From an uncultured Alphaproteobacteria bacterium (lineage in GTDB: Bacteria; Pseudomonadota; Alphaproteobacteria; Rhizobiales; Rhizobiaceae): DNA of 44,013 nucleotides. The notes under the pieces are model-generated. The model worked only from the letters and a program-made list of their open reading frames with translations, was not told the DNA's origin and ran no database searches. Positions 8,994-17,903 of the stretch are shown here, piece by piece (the first letter of the stretch is position 1; each line of letters starts with the position of its first letter). The position numbers were made by a program, and so were the translations under genes. Location of the stretch: positions 289,451 to 333,463 of the forward strand of contig CAKMZB010000001.1 of the NCBI GenBank assembly GCA_929200315.1, in the 5' to 3' direction.

Positions 8994-9598
8994 TTTTTGC
9001 TTTCATCAATGGCTTTTTCCTGTCCGCCTCGCTCATCATCGCAATCGGTGCGCAGAACGCTTTCATCCTGCGGCAAGGTTTGCTGCGATCAAATGTCTTC
9101 GTGTTGTGCCTGCTGGCGAGCTTCTTTGATGCTGCATTGATCTTCGCAGGTGTTGCGGGGTTCGGTGCCATCGTCAACGCGAACCAGACGCTGCTCCAGC
9201 TTGTCACCGCAGGTGGGGCGGTCTTCCTCTTCGCCTACGCCGCGCTTGCAGCCAAACGCGCATGGAGGCCGCACGGCATGGAAGCGGCAGCGCAGGCCGC
9301 GCCGAGCTTAAGGCGTGCTATCGCAACGCTGCTCGCCTTCACCTTCCTCAACCCACATGTCTATCTCGATACCGTTGTCTTGCTTGGTGGTTTGTCGGGA
9401 GCTTATTCCGGCAATGCGCGGGTGGTTTTCGGCATTGGTGCATTGCTTGCCTCCTTCGTCTGGTTCTTTTCCCTCGGCTATGGCGCGCGCTGGCTTACAC
9501 CGCTTTTCGCCAAACCCGCGGCCTGGCGGATGCTGGACGGGCTCATTGCTCTCGTCATGGCGTTGCTTGCACTCTCGCTGATTGCCCGGTTGGTTTGA
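8990..9598 (+). CDS. LysE/ArgO family amino acid exporter
   Basis: An inner-membrane exporter of the LysE superfamily, 202 residues with about six hydrophobic segments. The diagnostic opening is FINGFFLSASLIIAIGAQNAFILRQG in the first helix and loop, and FTFLNPHVYLDTVVLLGG lies in the middle. These are closer to ArgO/LysE (basic amino acids) than to RhtB. The GTG start overlaps the yedK stop as GTGA, so the two are translationally coupled, though the functions look unrelated. Arginine or lysine export is a family-based guess; no LysG/ArgP-type regulator is adjacent. Confidence 0.92.
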   Translation: MIFAFINGFFLSASLIIAIGAQNAFILRQGLLRSNVFVLCLLASFFDAALIFAGVAGFGAIVNANQTLLQLVTAGGAVFLFAYAALAAKRAWRPHGMEAAAQAAPSLRRAIATLLAFTFLNPHVYLDTVVLLGGLSGAYSGNARVVFGIGALLASFVWFFSLGYGARWLTPLFAKPAAWRMLDGLIALVMALLALSLIARLV

Positions 9599-9748
9599 CT
9601 TGACGGGAAGCGGGCTCCGCAGCATAGGAGGTCCATGACCTTTTGCATTGCCATTTGCTGCTGCATTACGCCCTAGCTTCGCGCGGGCCGGTCGATCTTT
9701 GCCAAGTCACACGTTTCCGGTCCGCAGCGGCGCTGCCACGGAACAGCC

Positions 9749-11221
9749 ATGACCGATCTCACCCTCTACAACACGCTGACCCGCTCCAAAGAGCGCTTTG
9801 AGCCGATCGACCGCAAAAACGTGCGCATGTATGTGTGCGGGCCGACGGTCTATGACCATGCCCATATCGGCAATGCGCGGCCGGTCATTGTCTTCGATGT
9901 GCTCTACCGCCTGCTGCGCCACTTCTATGGCGAGGACCACGTCACCTATGTGCGCAACATCACCGATGTGGACGACAAGATCATCGACCGTGCGCGGCGG
10001 GATTTTCCCGATATGCCGCTGAATGACGCGATCCGTGAGGTGACGGAAAAGACCACCGCGCAATTTCAGGCCGACATGAAGGCTTTGGGCTGCCTTGAGC
10101 CTAGCGTTGAGCCGCGCGCGACGGAACATATCGACGGCATGGTGGAGATGATTCAGACCCTCATCACCAAGGGCCATGCCTATGTCGCGAAAGGAAAAAA
10201 GGGGCGTGAGGTGCTCTTCGACGTCACGTCTGATGACGATTACGGCCTCCTGTCCAACCGCAAATTGGATGAACAACAGCCTGGCGCGCGGGTAGCCGTG
10301 GAAAGCCATAAGAAAAACGCCGGTGACTTCGTGCTCTGGAAAGAGAGTGCGGATGATGAGCCGGGCTGGGATGGCCAGTTTGACGGCCAGACCATCCTTG
10401 GCCGGCCCGGCTGGCACATCGAATGCTCCGTCATGGCCAAGGCGCATCTGGGCGAAACCTTCGACATCCATGGCGGTGGCCTCGACCTCATCTTCCCTCA
10501 CCACGAAAACGAAATCGCCCAGTCCTGCTGCGCCAACGGCACGGAGCGGATGTCCAATATCTGGATGCACAACGGCTTCCTGCAGGTCGAAGGCAAGAAG
10601 ATGTCGAAGTCGGATGGGAACTTCATCACCGTCCACGATGTGCTGCACACGGACAAGGTCGGCGGGCGCAAATGGCCGGGAGAGGTGGTGCGTCTGGCGA
10701 TTTTGATGACGCATTATCGCGAGCCGTTGGACTTTACGGTGCGGCGGCTGGAGGAGGCGGAGGCTACCCTCCAAAAATGGGGCAATCGTCTGAATCGGAT
10801 TCGTCGCAGATTTATATCAGAGATTGAGGGTGAGGGGCGTCGGTCGGACGAAATTGTCGCGGCAATTCTCTCAGATTTGAATGTGACAGGTTCCCTTGGA
10901 ATAATCGATGGATATAGCCGCAAAGCTGATTCAGGTAATCTCGATTGCGGCCTACAATTTATTCAACAGATGAAAATTCTTGGGTTCGATACACTTCATT
11001 GGCACGGAACACTGCATGCAACGGACATGAAGGATTTTGATCTAGAACACGTTGAGAAAATTGGACAAGAAATCGAATTGCGGAATGCCCATATCGCAAA
11101 TGAAAACTATCCCGAAGCCGACCGCATTCGCGATGAACTCCTCGCGCAAGGCATTCAGCTCAAAGATGGTAAGGACTCCGAAACCGGCGAGCGGATCACG
11201 ACTTGGGAGGTGGTGCGATGA
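9749..11221 (+). CDS. cysS: Cysteinyl-tRNA synthetase
   Basis: The enzyme charges tRNA-Cys. The 490-residue protein has the zinc ligand Cys30 in YVCGPTVYD, the HIGH-type motif HIGN at 39-42, further zinc ligands in WHIECS and HHENEIAQS, and KMSKSDGNF near residue 284. The C-terminal end ([20 protein letters not shown]) is conserved. The helical domain encoded at about 10790-11110 is odd. It is clearly AT-richer than the rest of the gene and diverged: where relatives usually have DDLNTP, this one has LSDLNVTGS. The catalytic core is normal, so the gene is very likely functional. Its stop overlaps the VOC gene (ATGA). The 150 bp upstream to the exporter holds no gene and presumably the promoter. 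Confidence 0.97.
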   Translation: MTDLTLYNTLTRSKERFEPIDRKNVRMYVCGPTVYDHAHIGNARPVIVFDVLYRLLRHFYGEDHVTYVRNITDVDDKIIDRARRDFPDMPLNDAIREVTEKTTAQFQADMKALGCLEPSVEPRATEHIDGMVEMIQTLITKGHAYVAKGKKGREVLFDVTSDDDYGLLSNRKLDEQQPGARVAVESHKKNAGDFVLWKESADDEPGWDGQFDGQTILGRPGWHIECSVMAKAHLGETFDIHGGGLDLIFPHHENEIAQSCCANGTERMSNIWMHNGFLQVEGKKMSKSDGNFITVHDVLHTDKVGGRKWPGEVVRLAILMTHYREPLDFTVRRLEEAEATLQKWGNRLNRIRRRFISEIEGEGRRSDEIVAAILSDLNVTGSLGIIDGYSRKADSGNLDCGLQFIQQMKILGFDTLHWHGTLHATDMKDFDLEHVEKIGQEIELRNAHIANENYPEADRIRDELLAQGIQLKDGKDSETGERITTWEVVR

Positions 11222-11622
11222 GTGGTGGTGCGATCGATCATCTGACCCTTAATGTTGAAAATCTCGACCGGGCAACGGCGTTTTACGACGCGGCCTTGGC
11301 GCCCCTGTCGCTGTCAGTTCTTGTCCGGCTGTCCAGTGACGATACCGGCGACTGTCCGGTGGTTGCTTTCGGCAAGGATCACCCCGTCTTCTGGGTCGCA
11401 GGATCGCAGAAAACGACGCCTTCCCAACACATGGCCTTCGTTGCTGAAACGCGGGAAGCGGTCGACAATTTTCACGCAGCTGCTCTGTCGGCGGGTGGTG
11501 ACGATCACGGCGCGCCTGGCCTTCGCCCGCGTTATGACAATGACTACTACGCCGCGTTCGTAATCGACCCGGAAGGTCACAACATTGAAGCGGTTTGCCG
11601 CGCGAAAGAAGGTGCTGCATGA
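11218..11622 (+). CDS. VOC (glyoxalase/bleomycin-resistance) family protein
   Basis: A single-domain, 134-residue vicinal-oxygen-chelate protein. The beta-alpha-beta start [22 protein letters not shown] and the end [19 protein letters not shown] are standard, the latter carrying the usual metal-ligand glutamate. The reaction cannot be inferred: members include glyoxalase, dioxygenase and antibiotic-binding proteins. The start was set at 11218, where ATG overlaps the cysS stop, instead of the in-frame ATG at 11203 that would intrude 19 bases into cysS. The next gene, cimA, overlaps its stop in the same way. Confidence 0.9.
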   Translation: MSGGAIDHLTLNVENLDRATAFYDAALAPLSLSVLVRLSSDDTGDCPVVAFGKDHPVFWVAGSQKTTPSQHMAFVAETREAVDNFHAAALSAGGDDHGAPGLRPRYDNDYYAAFVIDPEGHNIEAVCRAKEGAA

Positions 11623-13217
11623 CCCGCGAACGCCTCACCCTGTTCGACACCACGCTTCGCGACGGCGCGCAGACGCCAGGGATTGATTTTTCCCTCGATG
11701 ACAAGATCATTGTCGCGCAGATGCTGGACGAGCTCGGCCTCGATTACGTCGAGGGTGGCTATCCCGGCGCGAACCCGACCGACGATGGCTTCTTCAAACA
11801 ACCGCGCACCAAATCTGCCACCTTCACCGCCTTCGGGATGACCAAGCGGGCAGGGGTTTCGACCTCTAACGACCCGGGCCTCGCCGCGCTCACGCAGTCT
11901 TCCGCAACGGCGATCTGCTACGTCGCCAAGGCGTGGGATCTGCATGTGCGGGTCGCGCTGGGCTGCACCAACGAAGAAAACCTCGCCTCCATCCGCGAAT
12001 CCGTCGAAGCCGCCGTCGCGGCGGGCAAGGAAGCGCTGGTGGATTGCGAGCATTTCTTCGACGGCTTCAAAGCCAACCGCGCCTACGCGCTCGCCTGCGC
12101 GCGCACGGCCTTTGAGGCTGGGGCACGGTGGGTTGTGCTCTGCGACACAAACGGCGGTACACAACCCATCGACGTGCGCACCAGCGTGGAAGCCGTGATC
12201 GCCGAGGCCGTGCCGGGAAAAAATCTCGGCATCCACGCCCATGACGATACCGGTCAGGCCGTCGCCAATTCCTTCGCCGCGGTGAATGCCGGTGCTCGTC
12301 AAATCCAGGGCACGCTAAATGGGATCGGCGAGCGCTGCGGCAACGCCAATCTCACCACCATCATCCCAACCCTACTGCTGAAGCCGTCTTTCGCTGAGCG
12401 CTTCACCATCGGCATCACGGACGAAGCGCTCTCTGGTCTGACCGCCATGAGCCGCCGGTTCGACGAGTTGCTCAACCGCGCGCCGGACACGCAGGCGCCC
12501 TATGTCGGCTCCAGCGCCTTCGCGACCAAGGCCGGAATTCATGCCTCCGCTCTGCTGAAAGACCCCAAGACCTACGAGCACGTGGAACCGGAGCTTGTTG
12601 GCAATTGGCGCAACGTCATGGTTTCCGACCAGGGCGGAAAATCCAATTTTATCGACCAGTTGGCCAAGCGCGGCATCGAAGTTGAAAAGTCCGACCCGCG
12701 TCTCGATACGCTTATTTCCATCACCAAGGAACGAGAGGCGCAGGGCTTTGCCTATGAGGCGGCTGAAGCCAGCTTTGAGCTTCTCGCGCTGCGCACGCTT
12801 GGGACTGTGCCGAAGTTCTTCGAGGTTGAGAGCTTCCGCGCCTCCGTTGAGCGGCGGCACAATGCGGTGGGTGACATCGTCTCGGTGTCGGAAGCCGTTG
12901 TGAAGCTGAATGTCGATGGGGAGCGTGTGCTGTCCGTCGCTGAGGGCAACGGCCCGGTCAACGCGCTGGATCGTGCGCTGCGAGCGGATCTTGGCAAATA
13001 TTCAGAGCATATCGCGGGGGTCGATCTGGTGGACTACAAGGTGCGCATCCTCAACGGCGGGACCGAGGCAATCACTCGGGTGCTGATTGAAAGTGCCGAC
13101 GATACCGGTGAGCGGTGGTGGACGGTGGGCGTGTCCCGCAACATCATCGATGCGTCCTTCCAGGCACTGCTTGATTCCATCAACTACAGGCTGCTGCGAA
13201 AGACTGCTCGTGGCTGA
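11619..13217 (+). CDS. cimA: (R)-citramalate synthase
   Basis: This enzyme condenses pyruvate and acetyl-CoA to citramalate, a threonine-independent entry to isoleucine. The 532-residue protein has the DRE-TIM barrel signature LFDTTLRDGAQTPGI near the N terminus and HAHDDTGQAVANSFAA with the metal-binding histidines in the barrel. A C-terminal LeuA-type dimer domain probably responsible for feedback control follows (SVSEAVVKLNVDGERV onward). The FSLDDKI and YVEGGYPGANPTDDGFF features are those of the CimA clade, not LeuA. The start at 11619 overlaps the VOC stop (ATGA), and a frame from 11595 is longer but intrudes into that gene. Confidence 0.93.
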   Translation: MTRERLTLFDTTLRDGAQTPGIDFSLDDKIIVAQMLDELGLDYVEGGYPGANPTDDGFFKQPRTKSATFTAFGMTKRAGVSTSNDPGLAALTQSSATAICYVAKAWDLHVRVALGCTNEENLASIRESVEAAVAAGKEALVDCEHFFDGFKANRAYALACARTAFEAGARWVVLCDTNGGTQPIDVRTSVEAVIAEAVPGKNLGIHAHDDTGQAVANSFAAVNAGARQIQGTLNGIGERCGNANLTTIIPTLLLKPSFAERFTIGITDEALSGLTAMSRRFDELLNRAPDTQAPYVGSSAFATKAGIHASALLKDPKTYEHVEPELVGNWRNVMVSDQGGKSNFIDQLAKRGIEVEKSDPRLDTLISITKEREAQGFAYEAAEASFELLALRTLGTVPKFFEVESFRASVERRHNAVGDIVSVSEAVVKLNVDGERVLSVAEGNGPVNALDRALRADLGKYSEHIAGVDLVDYKVRILNGGTEAITRVLIESADDTGERWWTVGVSRNIIDASFQALLDSINYRLLRKTARG

Positions 13218-14136
13218 GCACGCACCACCGGTTACGGCGGCCCCGCTCAACTCCCGTCGCGGGTTCTTTGCTGCGCTCAGCGCCTTTTTGATTTGGGGCT
13301 TTCTGCCGCTCTATTTTACGCCGCTGGCGGCCGTGCCGCCGGTGGAGTTAGTGGCGCATCGTGTTGTTTGGGCTGTGCCTTTGGCTTTGGGAATTATGGT
13401 GCTTCAAGGCCGTTGGCATGAAGTTGGTCCGCTTTTTCGCGACGGTCGTGCAGTGCGGATGATGGCACTGACGGCGCTGCTGATCGCCACCAATTGGGCG
13501 ATCTACGTCTATGCCGTTGCGCATAATATCGCGTCGCAGGCGGCACTTGGCTATTATATTACGCCGCTGATGAACGTTGCGATGGGAGCTTTGCTGCTGG
13601 GTGAGCGGATGACGCGGCTGCAAATGGCGGCGATTGCGCTCGCCGGCTGTGCGGTATTGATGCGTACGGTTTGGGTAGGGGAGGTGCCCGTTATCGGGCT
13701 CGCTCTGACAACGTCCTTCGCGCTCTACGGCTATTTCCGCAAGACCGTGCCGGTGGGGCCGACACAGGGTTTCATGATGGAAGTCATGCTTTTATCACCC
13801 TTGGCGCTTGGCTATCTCGTCTATCTGCAAGTCACCGGACAGGCGGCTTTTGGCGTCCAATGGGACGTGACGGCGATGTTGATTGGTTGCGGGCCAATTA
13901 CGGCCGTGCCGCTGATTCTCTATGCCATGGGCGCAAAAGCGCTGCGGCTGACCACGCTCGGGCTCATGCAATATATTGCGCCAAGTCTCATCTTCCTTGT
14001 CGCCTTCACCGTGCTTGGGGAGCCATGGAGTGTGATCGAACTTGTAACCTTTTCAATGATCTGGGGAGCGCTCGCGCTTTATTCCTGGTCGATACTTTGG
14101 GCACCGAAGGAGGAGGAGGGAAGCGCAGAAGAGTGA
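13210..14136 (+). CDS. rarD: EamA/DMT family transporter RarD
   Basis: A 308-residue inner-membrane protein with about ten hydrophobic helices of the drug/metabolite transporter superfamily. The RarD subgroup is indicated by RRGFFAALSAFLIWGFLPLYF, then ELVAHRVVWAVPLAL, LTALLIATNWAIYVYAV, GYYITPLMNV and LGLMQYIAPSLIFL. The substrate is unknown; RarD members are often called chloramphenicol-sensitivity proteins with weak support. I chose GTG at 13210, which overlaps the cimA stop by eight bases. The longer frame from 13087 lies wholly inside cimA. Confidence 0.9.
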   Translation: MAEHAPPVTAAPLNSRRGFFAALSAFLIWGFLPLYFTPLAAVPPVELVAHRVVWAVPLALGIMVLQGRWHEVGPLFRDGRAVRMMALTALLIATNWAIYVYAVAHNIASQAALGYYITPLMNVAMGALLLGERMTRLQMAAIALAGCAVLMRTVWVGEVPVIGLALTTSFALYGYFRKTVPVGPTQGFMMEVMLLSPLALGYLVYLQVTGQAAFGVQWDVTAMLIGCGPITAVPLILYAMGAKALRLTTLGLMQYIAPSLIFLVAFTVLGEPWSVIELVTFSMIWGALALYSWSILWAPKEEEGSAEE

Positions 14137-14146
14137 GAAAGTGCGC

Positions 14147-14200
14147 TTGCCAAAGGCAGTGCGATACCCCATATCCATCGTATATTTGCGATGAATATGG
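14147..14200 (+). promoter_or_regulatory. Promoter and palindromic operator of arsR-Atm1 operon
   Basis: An inverted repeat with 12-base arms, CCATATCCATCG (14169-14180) and CGATGAATATGG (14189-14200), is separated by eight bases and has one mismatch. Just upstream, TTGCCA (14147-14152) and CATATC (14170-14175) have the 17-base spacing of a sigma-70 type promoter, so the left arm would cover the -10 element. Twenty-two bases separate the palindrome from the ATG of the ArsR gene. This is the arrangement expected for ArsR-family autorepression; binding itself is inferred. Confidence 0.65.
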
Positions 14201-14222
14201 CAATGATGGAGAGCCTTGTGAC

Positions 14223-14540
14223 ATGACAAATAATGCATCTCCCGATGGCACCGTTGAATTAGCTGTTGCTTTTGCTGCTTTGTCCAACCCGTCTCGGATT
14301 GATATTTTGCGCCATATTTCACGTTGCGGGCATTGCGGTTGCAAGGACATCACGGCCGTTTTGCCGCTCGCCCAATCGACAATTTCCCAACATTTAAAGG
14401 TGCTTGTGCAGGCCGGGCTGATCCATATGGAGACAGAACCGCCGCGCTCCCGCTACCAGATTAATGAGAATCTGGTGCGGTCACTTTCTGACACCACGAG
14501 CAATTTTCTCGATTCCTGTTGCCGTGGCGACAGCTGCTGA
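14223..14540 (+). CDS. ArsR-family metal/thiol-responsive repressor
   Basis: A 105-residue winged-helix regulator. The core is ALSNPSRIDILRHIS, followed by a recognition helix in LAQSTISQHLKVLVQAGLI and a wing PPRSRYQI. Six cysteines are clustered: 35, 38 and 40 (RCGHCGC) before the DNA-binding helices and 99, 100 and 105 (DSCCRGDSC) at the C terminus. Such clusters are typical of metal, arsenite or thiol sensing. The ATG at 14223 has GGAG about ten bases upstream; the frame is open far upstream but only through the rarD region in another frame. It lies nine bases before the Atm1-type exporter and behind a palindromic operator, so it very probably controls that operon. The inducer is unknown. 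Confidence 0.9.
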   Translation: MTNNASPDGTVELAVAFAALSNPSRIDILRHISRCGHCGCKDITAVLPLAQSTISQHLKVLVQAGLIHMETEPPRSRYQINENLVRSLSDTTSNFLDSCCRGDSC

Positions 14541-14549
14541 AAGCCCAAT

Positions 14550-16436
14550 TTGAACAAAGATAATCGTCCCGAAGATACGTCTTCCATTGCCACTATCATA
14601 GCACTCTGGCCCTATTTGTGGCCCGCGGAACGACCTGATTTAAAGATGCGCGTCTTTTGGGCGGCGTCGTTTCTTGTGATTGCCAAGTTGATCACCGCGA
14701 TTGTTCCATTCTTCTTCAAATATGCCACCGATGAGTTGAACGGCCTTGATCCTAAGGTCTGGTGGATTCCAATGATATTGATGACACCCATCATGATGGT
14801 GGTCGCCTATAATGTATCGCGGCTCATCATGTCAGGTTTTACACAATTGCGCGATGCGTTGTTTGCGCGAGTTGGTCAATATGCCGTCCGACAACTTGCT
14901 TACAAGACATTCGTGCATATGCATCGCCTGTCACTGCGGTTTCATCTTGCGAGACGTACTGGCGGCCTCTCCCGGGTTATCGAGCGTGGAACGAAAGGAA
15001 TCGAGACGATTGTGCGTTTCACGATCCTTAATACACTGCCGACGATCCTGGAATTTGCTCTTTACGCCTTTATATTCGCATACTTTTTTGGTCTCTCCTA
15101 TGTCGTCGTTATCGCGGTGACGGTCGTCGCCTATAGCTGGTTTACGATCTGGGCATCGGATTGGCGCATTCAGATCCGGCGAGACATGAATGCTGCTGAT
15201 ACTTCTGCGAATACGAAATCCATTGATTCATTACTGAATTATGAGACCGTCAAATATTTCGGCAATGAAGAAATGGAGGCCGAACGATTCGACGTGTCTA
15301 TGGCACAGTACGAAAAATCTGCAACGAAAACATGGACTTCTTTGGGTTGGTTGAATTTTGGCCAAATAGCGATTTTCTCATCCGGCATGCTGGTCTGCAT
15401 GGTCATGTCGGCGCTTGCCGTCCAGCGCGGAGATCAGACGCTCGGGGACTTCGTGCTCATCCACACCTTCCTTATGCAGCTCTCCATCCCGTTGAATTTC
15501 ATTGGTTTTGTCTATCGCGAAATCCGTCAGGCTCTGACGGATATTGAGGATATGTTCGATCTCCTGGCCGTCCCCGCCGAGGTTGTCGATAAGGATGCCG
15601 CAGTGCGGCTTAACATTCGAAATGGGGCTATTTCTTTCCAAAATGTCGACTTCCGGTATGAGAATGACCGCCCGATATTGAAGAACGTGTCCTTTGATGT
15701 CCCGGCCGGGAAGACGGTGGCGATCGTTGGCCCGTCGGGGGCAGGCAAATCGACAATTTCGCGCTTACTCTTCCGCTTCTATGATATCCAGAAGGGTGCG
15801 ATCCTGATCGACGGGCAGGACCTGCGTGATGTGACGCAGGAGAGCCTGCGTGCAGCCATCGGCATGGTCCCGCAGGACACGGTGCTCTTCAACGATACGA
15901 TTGCTTATAACATACGTTATGGTCGGGTGGATGCGCGCGAAGAGGAAGTGCACGAGGCTGCTGAACGGGCGCAGATCGGCGAGTTTATCGCGCGCCTTCC
16001 CCAAGGCTTTGAAACACCGGTGGGTGAACGCGGGTTGAAACTGTCGGGCGGGGAAAAGCAGCGTGTCGCAATTGCCCGCACTTTGCTGAAAGCACCACCC
16101 ATTCTCATTCTCGATGAGGCGACGTCTGCACTGGATTCCGCCACCGAGCAGGAGATCAAGGCAGCGCTCGATGTGGTCTCGCGCGACCGCACGACGGTGG
16201 TGATCGCGCACCGGTTGTCCACCATCATTGATGCCGATGAGATCATTGTCCTGGAAGACGGACAGATTGCCGAGCGCGGGCGGCATGATGAGTTGCTTGC
16301 CCAAGACGGCCTCTACGCTTCCATGTGGAACCGTCAGCGCGAAGCGTCGGAAGCAGAGGCGGCGCTCAAGCGTGCCCATGAAGATGATGAGCGCGGTTTT
16401 GTCATCCGCAAGCGGCCCGATGAAACGCCTGCTTAG
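14550..16436 (+). CDS. Atm1/HMT1-type ABC exporter (fused permease-ATPase)
   Basis: A 628-residue half-transporter expected to dimerise in the inner membrane. Residues about 1-330 hold six hydrophobic helices. The ATPase follows with Walker A GPSGAGKST (about 394), a Q-loop in MVPQDTVLFNDTI, signature LSGGEKQRVAIAR (about 497), Walker B ILILDEATSALD (about 518) and the H-loop AHRLST. LARRTGGLSRVIERGTKGIE and NYETVKYFGNEEMEAERFD are landmarks of the Atm1/ABCB7 group, which exports glutathione conjugates, metal-thiol complexes or sulfur compounds. The start is TTG at 14550 with only a weak GAAAG upstream. The upstream ArsR sensor argues for a role in metal or thiol stress over constitutive Fe-S supply. 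Confidence 0.92.
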   Translation: MNKDNRPEDTSSIATIIALWPYLWPAERPDLKMRVFWAASFLVIAKLITAIVPFFFKYATDELNGLDPKVWWIPMILMTPIMMVVAYNVSRLIMSGFTQLRDALFARVGQYAVRQLAYKTFVHMHRLSLRFHLARRTGGLSRVIERGTKGIETIVRFTILNTLPTILEFALYAFIFAYFFGLSYVVVIAVTVVAYSWFTIWASDWRIQIRRDMNAADTSANTKSIDSLLNYETVKYFGNEEMEAERFDVSMAQYEKSATKTWTSLGWLNFGQIAIFSSGMLVCMVMSALAVQRGDQTLGDFVLIHTFLMQLSIPLNFIGFVYREIRQALTDIEDMFDLLAVPAEVVDKDAAVRLNIRNGAISFQNVDFRYENDRPILKNVSFDVPAGKTVAIVGPSGAGKSTISRLLFRFYDIQKGAILIDGQDLRDVTQESLRAAIGMVPQDTVLFNDTIAYNIRYGRVDAREEEVHEAAERAQIGEFIARLPQGFETPVGERGLKLSGGEKQRVAIARTLLKAPPILILDEATSALDSATEQEIKAALDVVSRDRTTVVIAHRLSTIIDADEIIVLEDGQIAERGRHDELLAQDGLYASMWNRQREASEAEAALKRAHEDDERGFVIRKRPDETPA

Positions 16437-17160
16437 CGCGGTTTTGTTGCTCGCCGCTGTGGGGTCCGCATCGGCGCAGGCACAAACTCGGCGTCAGGTG
16501 GCGTTGGAACTGGTGCTAGCGATTGATTGCTCCACCAGCGTCGATGCCAGCGAATATGCTCTTCAGCGCGATGGTTTGGCCGCCGCCTTTCGGCACTCTT
16601 CCGTGCAGGGAGCGATTGCAGGTCTTGGGCCGGAGGGAATGGCGGTGACGATTGTGCAATGGGCCGGCCGTCGCAATGCAACGTTGGGCACCAGCTGGAC
16701 TTTCATCTCCGGCCCGGGTGGGGCCAACGCTTTCGCTGACCAGATTGCCAAGATGGCGCGGCGAGTGAACGGACGCACAGACATCTACACGGCGGTTGAT
16801 TACGCTCATCGGCAATTGCGCGTCAACGATTATACCGGTTGGCGCCGCGCAATTGATGTCTCCGGCGATGGCTCCAGCGATCTTTCCAACCCCGCACCCG
16901 CCCGCGATGCTGCGGTGGCGGATGGGGTAACGGTGAACGGTCTTGTTATCTATTCTGATGAATACGACCTTGGCGAACTCGCCAATGTGGAACTCTTTAC
17001 CCATTACACCAATTTCGTCATCGGTGGTCCGGGAGCTTTTGTAATGGAAGCGCGGGACTATGAAGATTTCGCCCTCGCCATCCGCCGCAAATTGGTACGG
17101 GAAATTTCCGGTCCCAATGTTGCGCGCAATGGCTTTGCCGTGGGCAGCGCCACGCGCTAG
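16420..17160 (+). CDS. DUF1194 von Willebrand factor A-like exported protein
   Basis: A 246-residue protein with a signal peptide ([20 protein letters not shown]) and a DUF1194 domain. The metal-ion-dependent adhesion site DCSTS begins at Asp36, with [13 protein letters not shown] and [10 protein letters not shown] as later loop elements of a VWA fold. Function is unknown; the domain suggests metal-dependent protein binding in the periplasm. The start codon is inside the ABC exporter gene, overlapping it by 17 bases, so the two are likely coupled. The frame extends to 16228 but the true start is fixed by the signal peptide. Confidence 0.9.
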   Translation: MKRLLSAVLLLAAVGSASAQAQTRRQVALELVLAIDCSTSVDASEYALQRDGLAAAFRHSSVQGAIAGLGPEGMAVTIVQWAGRRNATLGTSWTFISGPGGANAFADQIAKMARRVNGRTDIYTAVDYAHRQLRVNDYTGWRRAIDVSGDGSSDLSNPAPARDAAVADGVTVNGLVIYSDEYDLGELANVELFTHYTNFVIGGPGAFVMEARDYEDFALAIRRKLVREISGPNVARNGFAVGSATR

Positions 17161-17204
17161 AACCCTCTATCGCCGCATCCGGCAGCACTGAAAGCAACGC
17201 CTCC

Positions 17205-17900
17205 ATGTCCGTCGTTCAATCCGTCAAGAATGTGCTCGTGCCCGTGCATCCGGAGGGTTACCGTTTTATCGCGATCTTTGCCGTGGTTACCGTTGTGCTT
17301 GGGTTTGTTGCTCAACCGCTTTTCTGGATTGGCATTGCGCTGACCATTTGGTGTGCGCTGTTTTTCCGTGATCCAGAACGGGTGGTGCCGCAAAGCGCTG
17401 ACCTCATCATCTCACCGGCCGATGGGGTAATTTCTTCCATCGGCATGTTTGTGCCACCCGTGGAACTGGATATGGGCGCCGCGCCGCGTATGCGCATCTC
17501 TGTCTTCATGAATGTCTTTGACGTCCACATTAACCGCGCGCCTGTGGCGGGGCAGGTGCTGGTCTCCCACCACAAAAAGGGATTGTTCCTCGCAGCTGAT
17601 CTCGACAAAGCGAGCCAGGACAATGAGCGCCACTCCATCGCCATTGATGGGCCTCATGGGCCGGTTGGTGTTGTGCAGATTGCAGGTCTCGTCGCTCGCC
17701 GCATTCTCAACTGGCAGGAAAGTGGGGACCGTCTTGCGCAGGGGGAGCGGTTCGGGTTGATCCGCTTTGGCTCGCGCTGCGATGTGTTTTTGCCAGAAGG
17801 GGCGGAGCCGCGTGTTGCGCTTGGGCAGAAGGCCTTGGCCGGGGAGACGATCCTGGCCAGCCACGCTGAGACCGCTCCATTGTCCCACCGGAAGATCTGA
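17205..17900 (+). CDS. psd: Phosphatidylserine decarboxylase, short alphaproteobacterial type
   Basis: Psd decarboxylates phosphatidylserine to phosphatidylethanolamine at the inner membrane. The 231-residue proenzyme has one or two N-terminal hydrophobic helices ([20 protein letters not shown]), [46 protein letters not shown] and the self-cleavage region [11 protein letters not shown]. There the Gly-Ser bond would be cut to create the pyruvoyl group. It stands 44 bases after the DUF1194 gene and three bases before pssA, the enzyme that makes its substrate. Confidence 0.95.
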   Translation: MSVVQSVKNVLVPVHPEGYRFIAIFAVVTVVLGFVAQPLFWIGIALTIWCALFFRDPERVVPQSADLIISPADGVISSIGMFVPPVELDMGAAPRMRISVFMNVFDVHINRAPVAGQVLVSHHKKGLFLAADLDKASQDNERHSIAIDGPHGPVGVVQIAGLVARRILNWQESGDRLAQGERFGLIRFGSRCDVFLPEGAEPRVALGQKALAGETILASHAETAPLSHRKI

Positions 17901-17903
17901 TCC

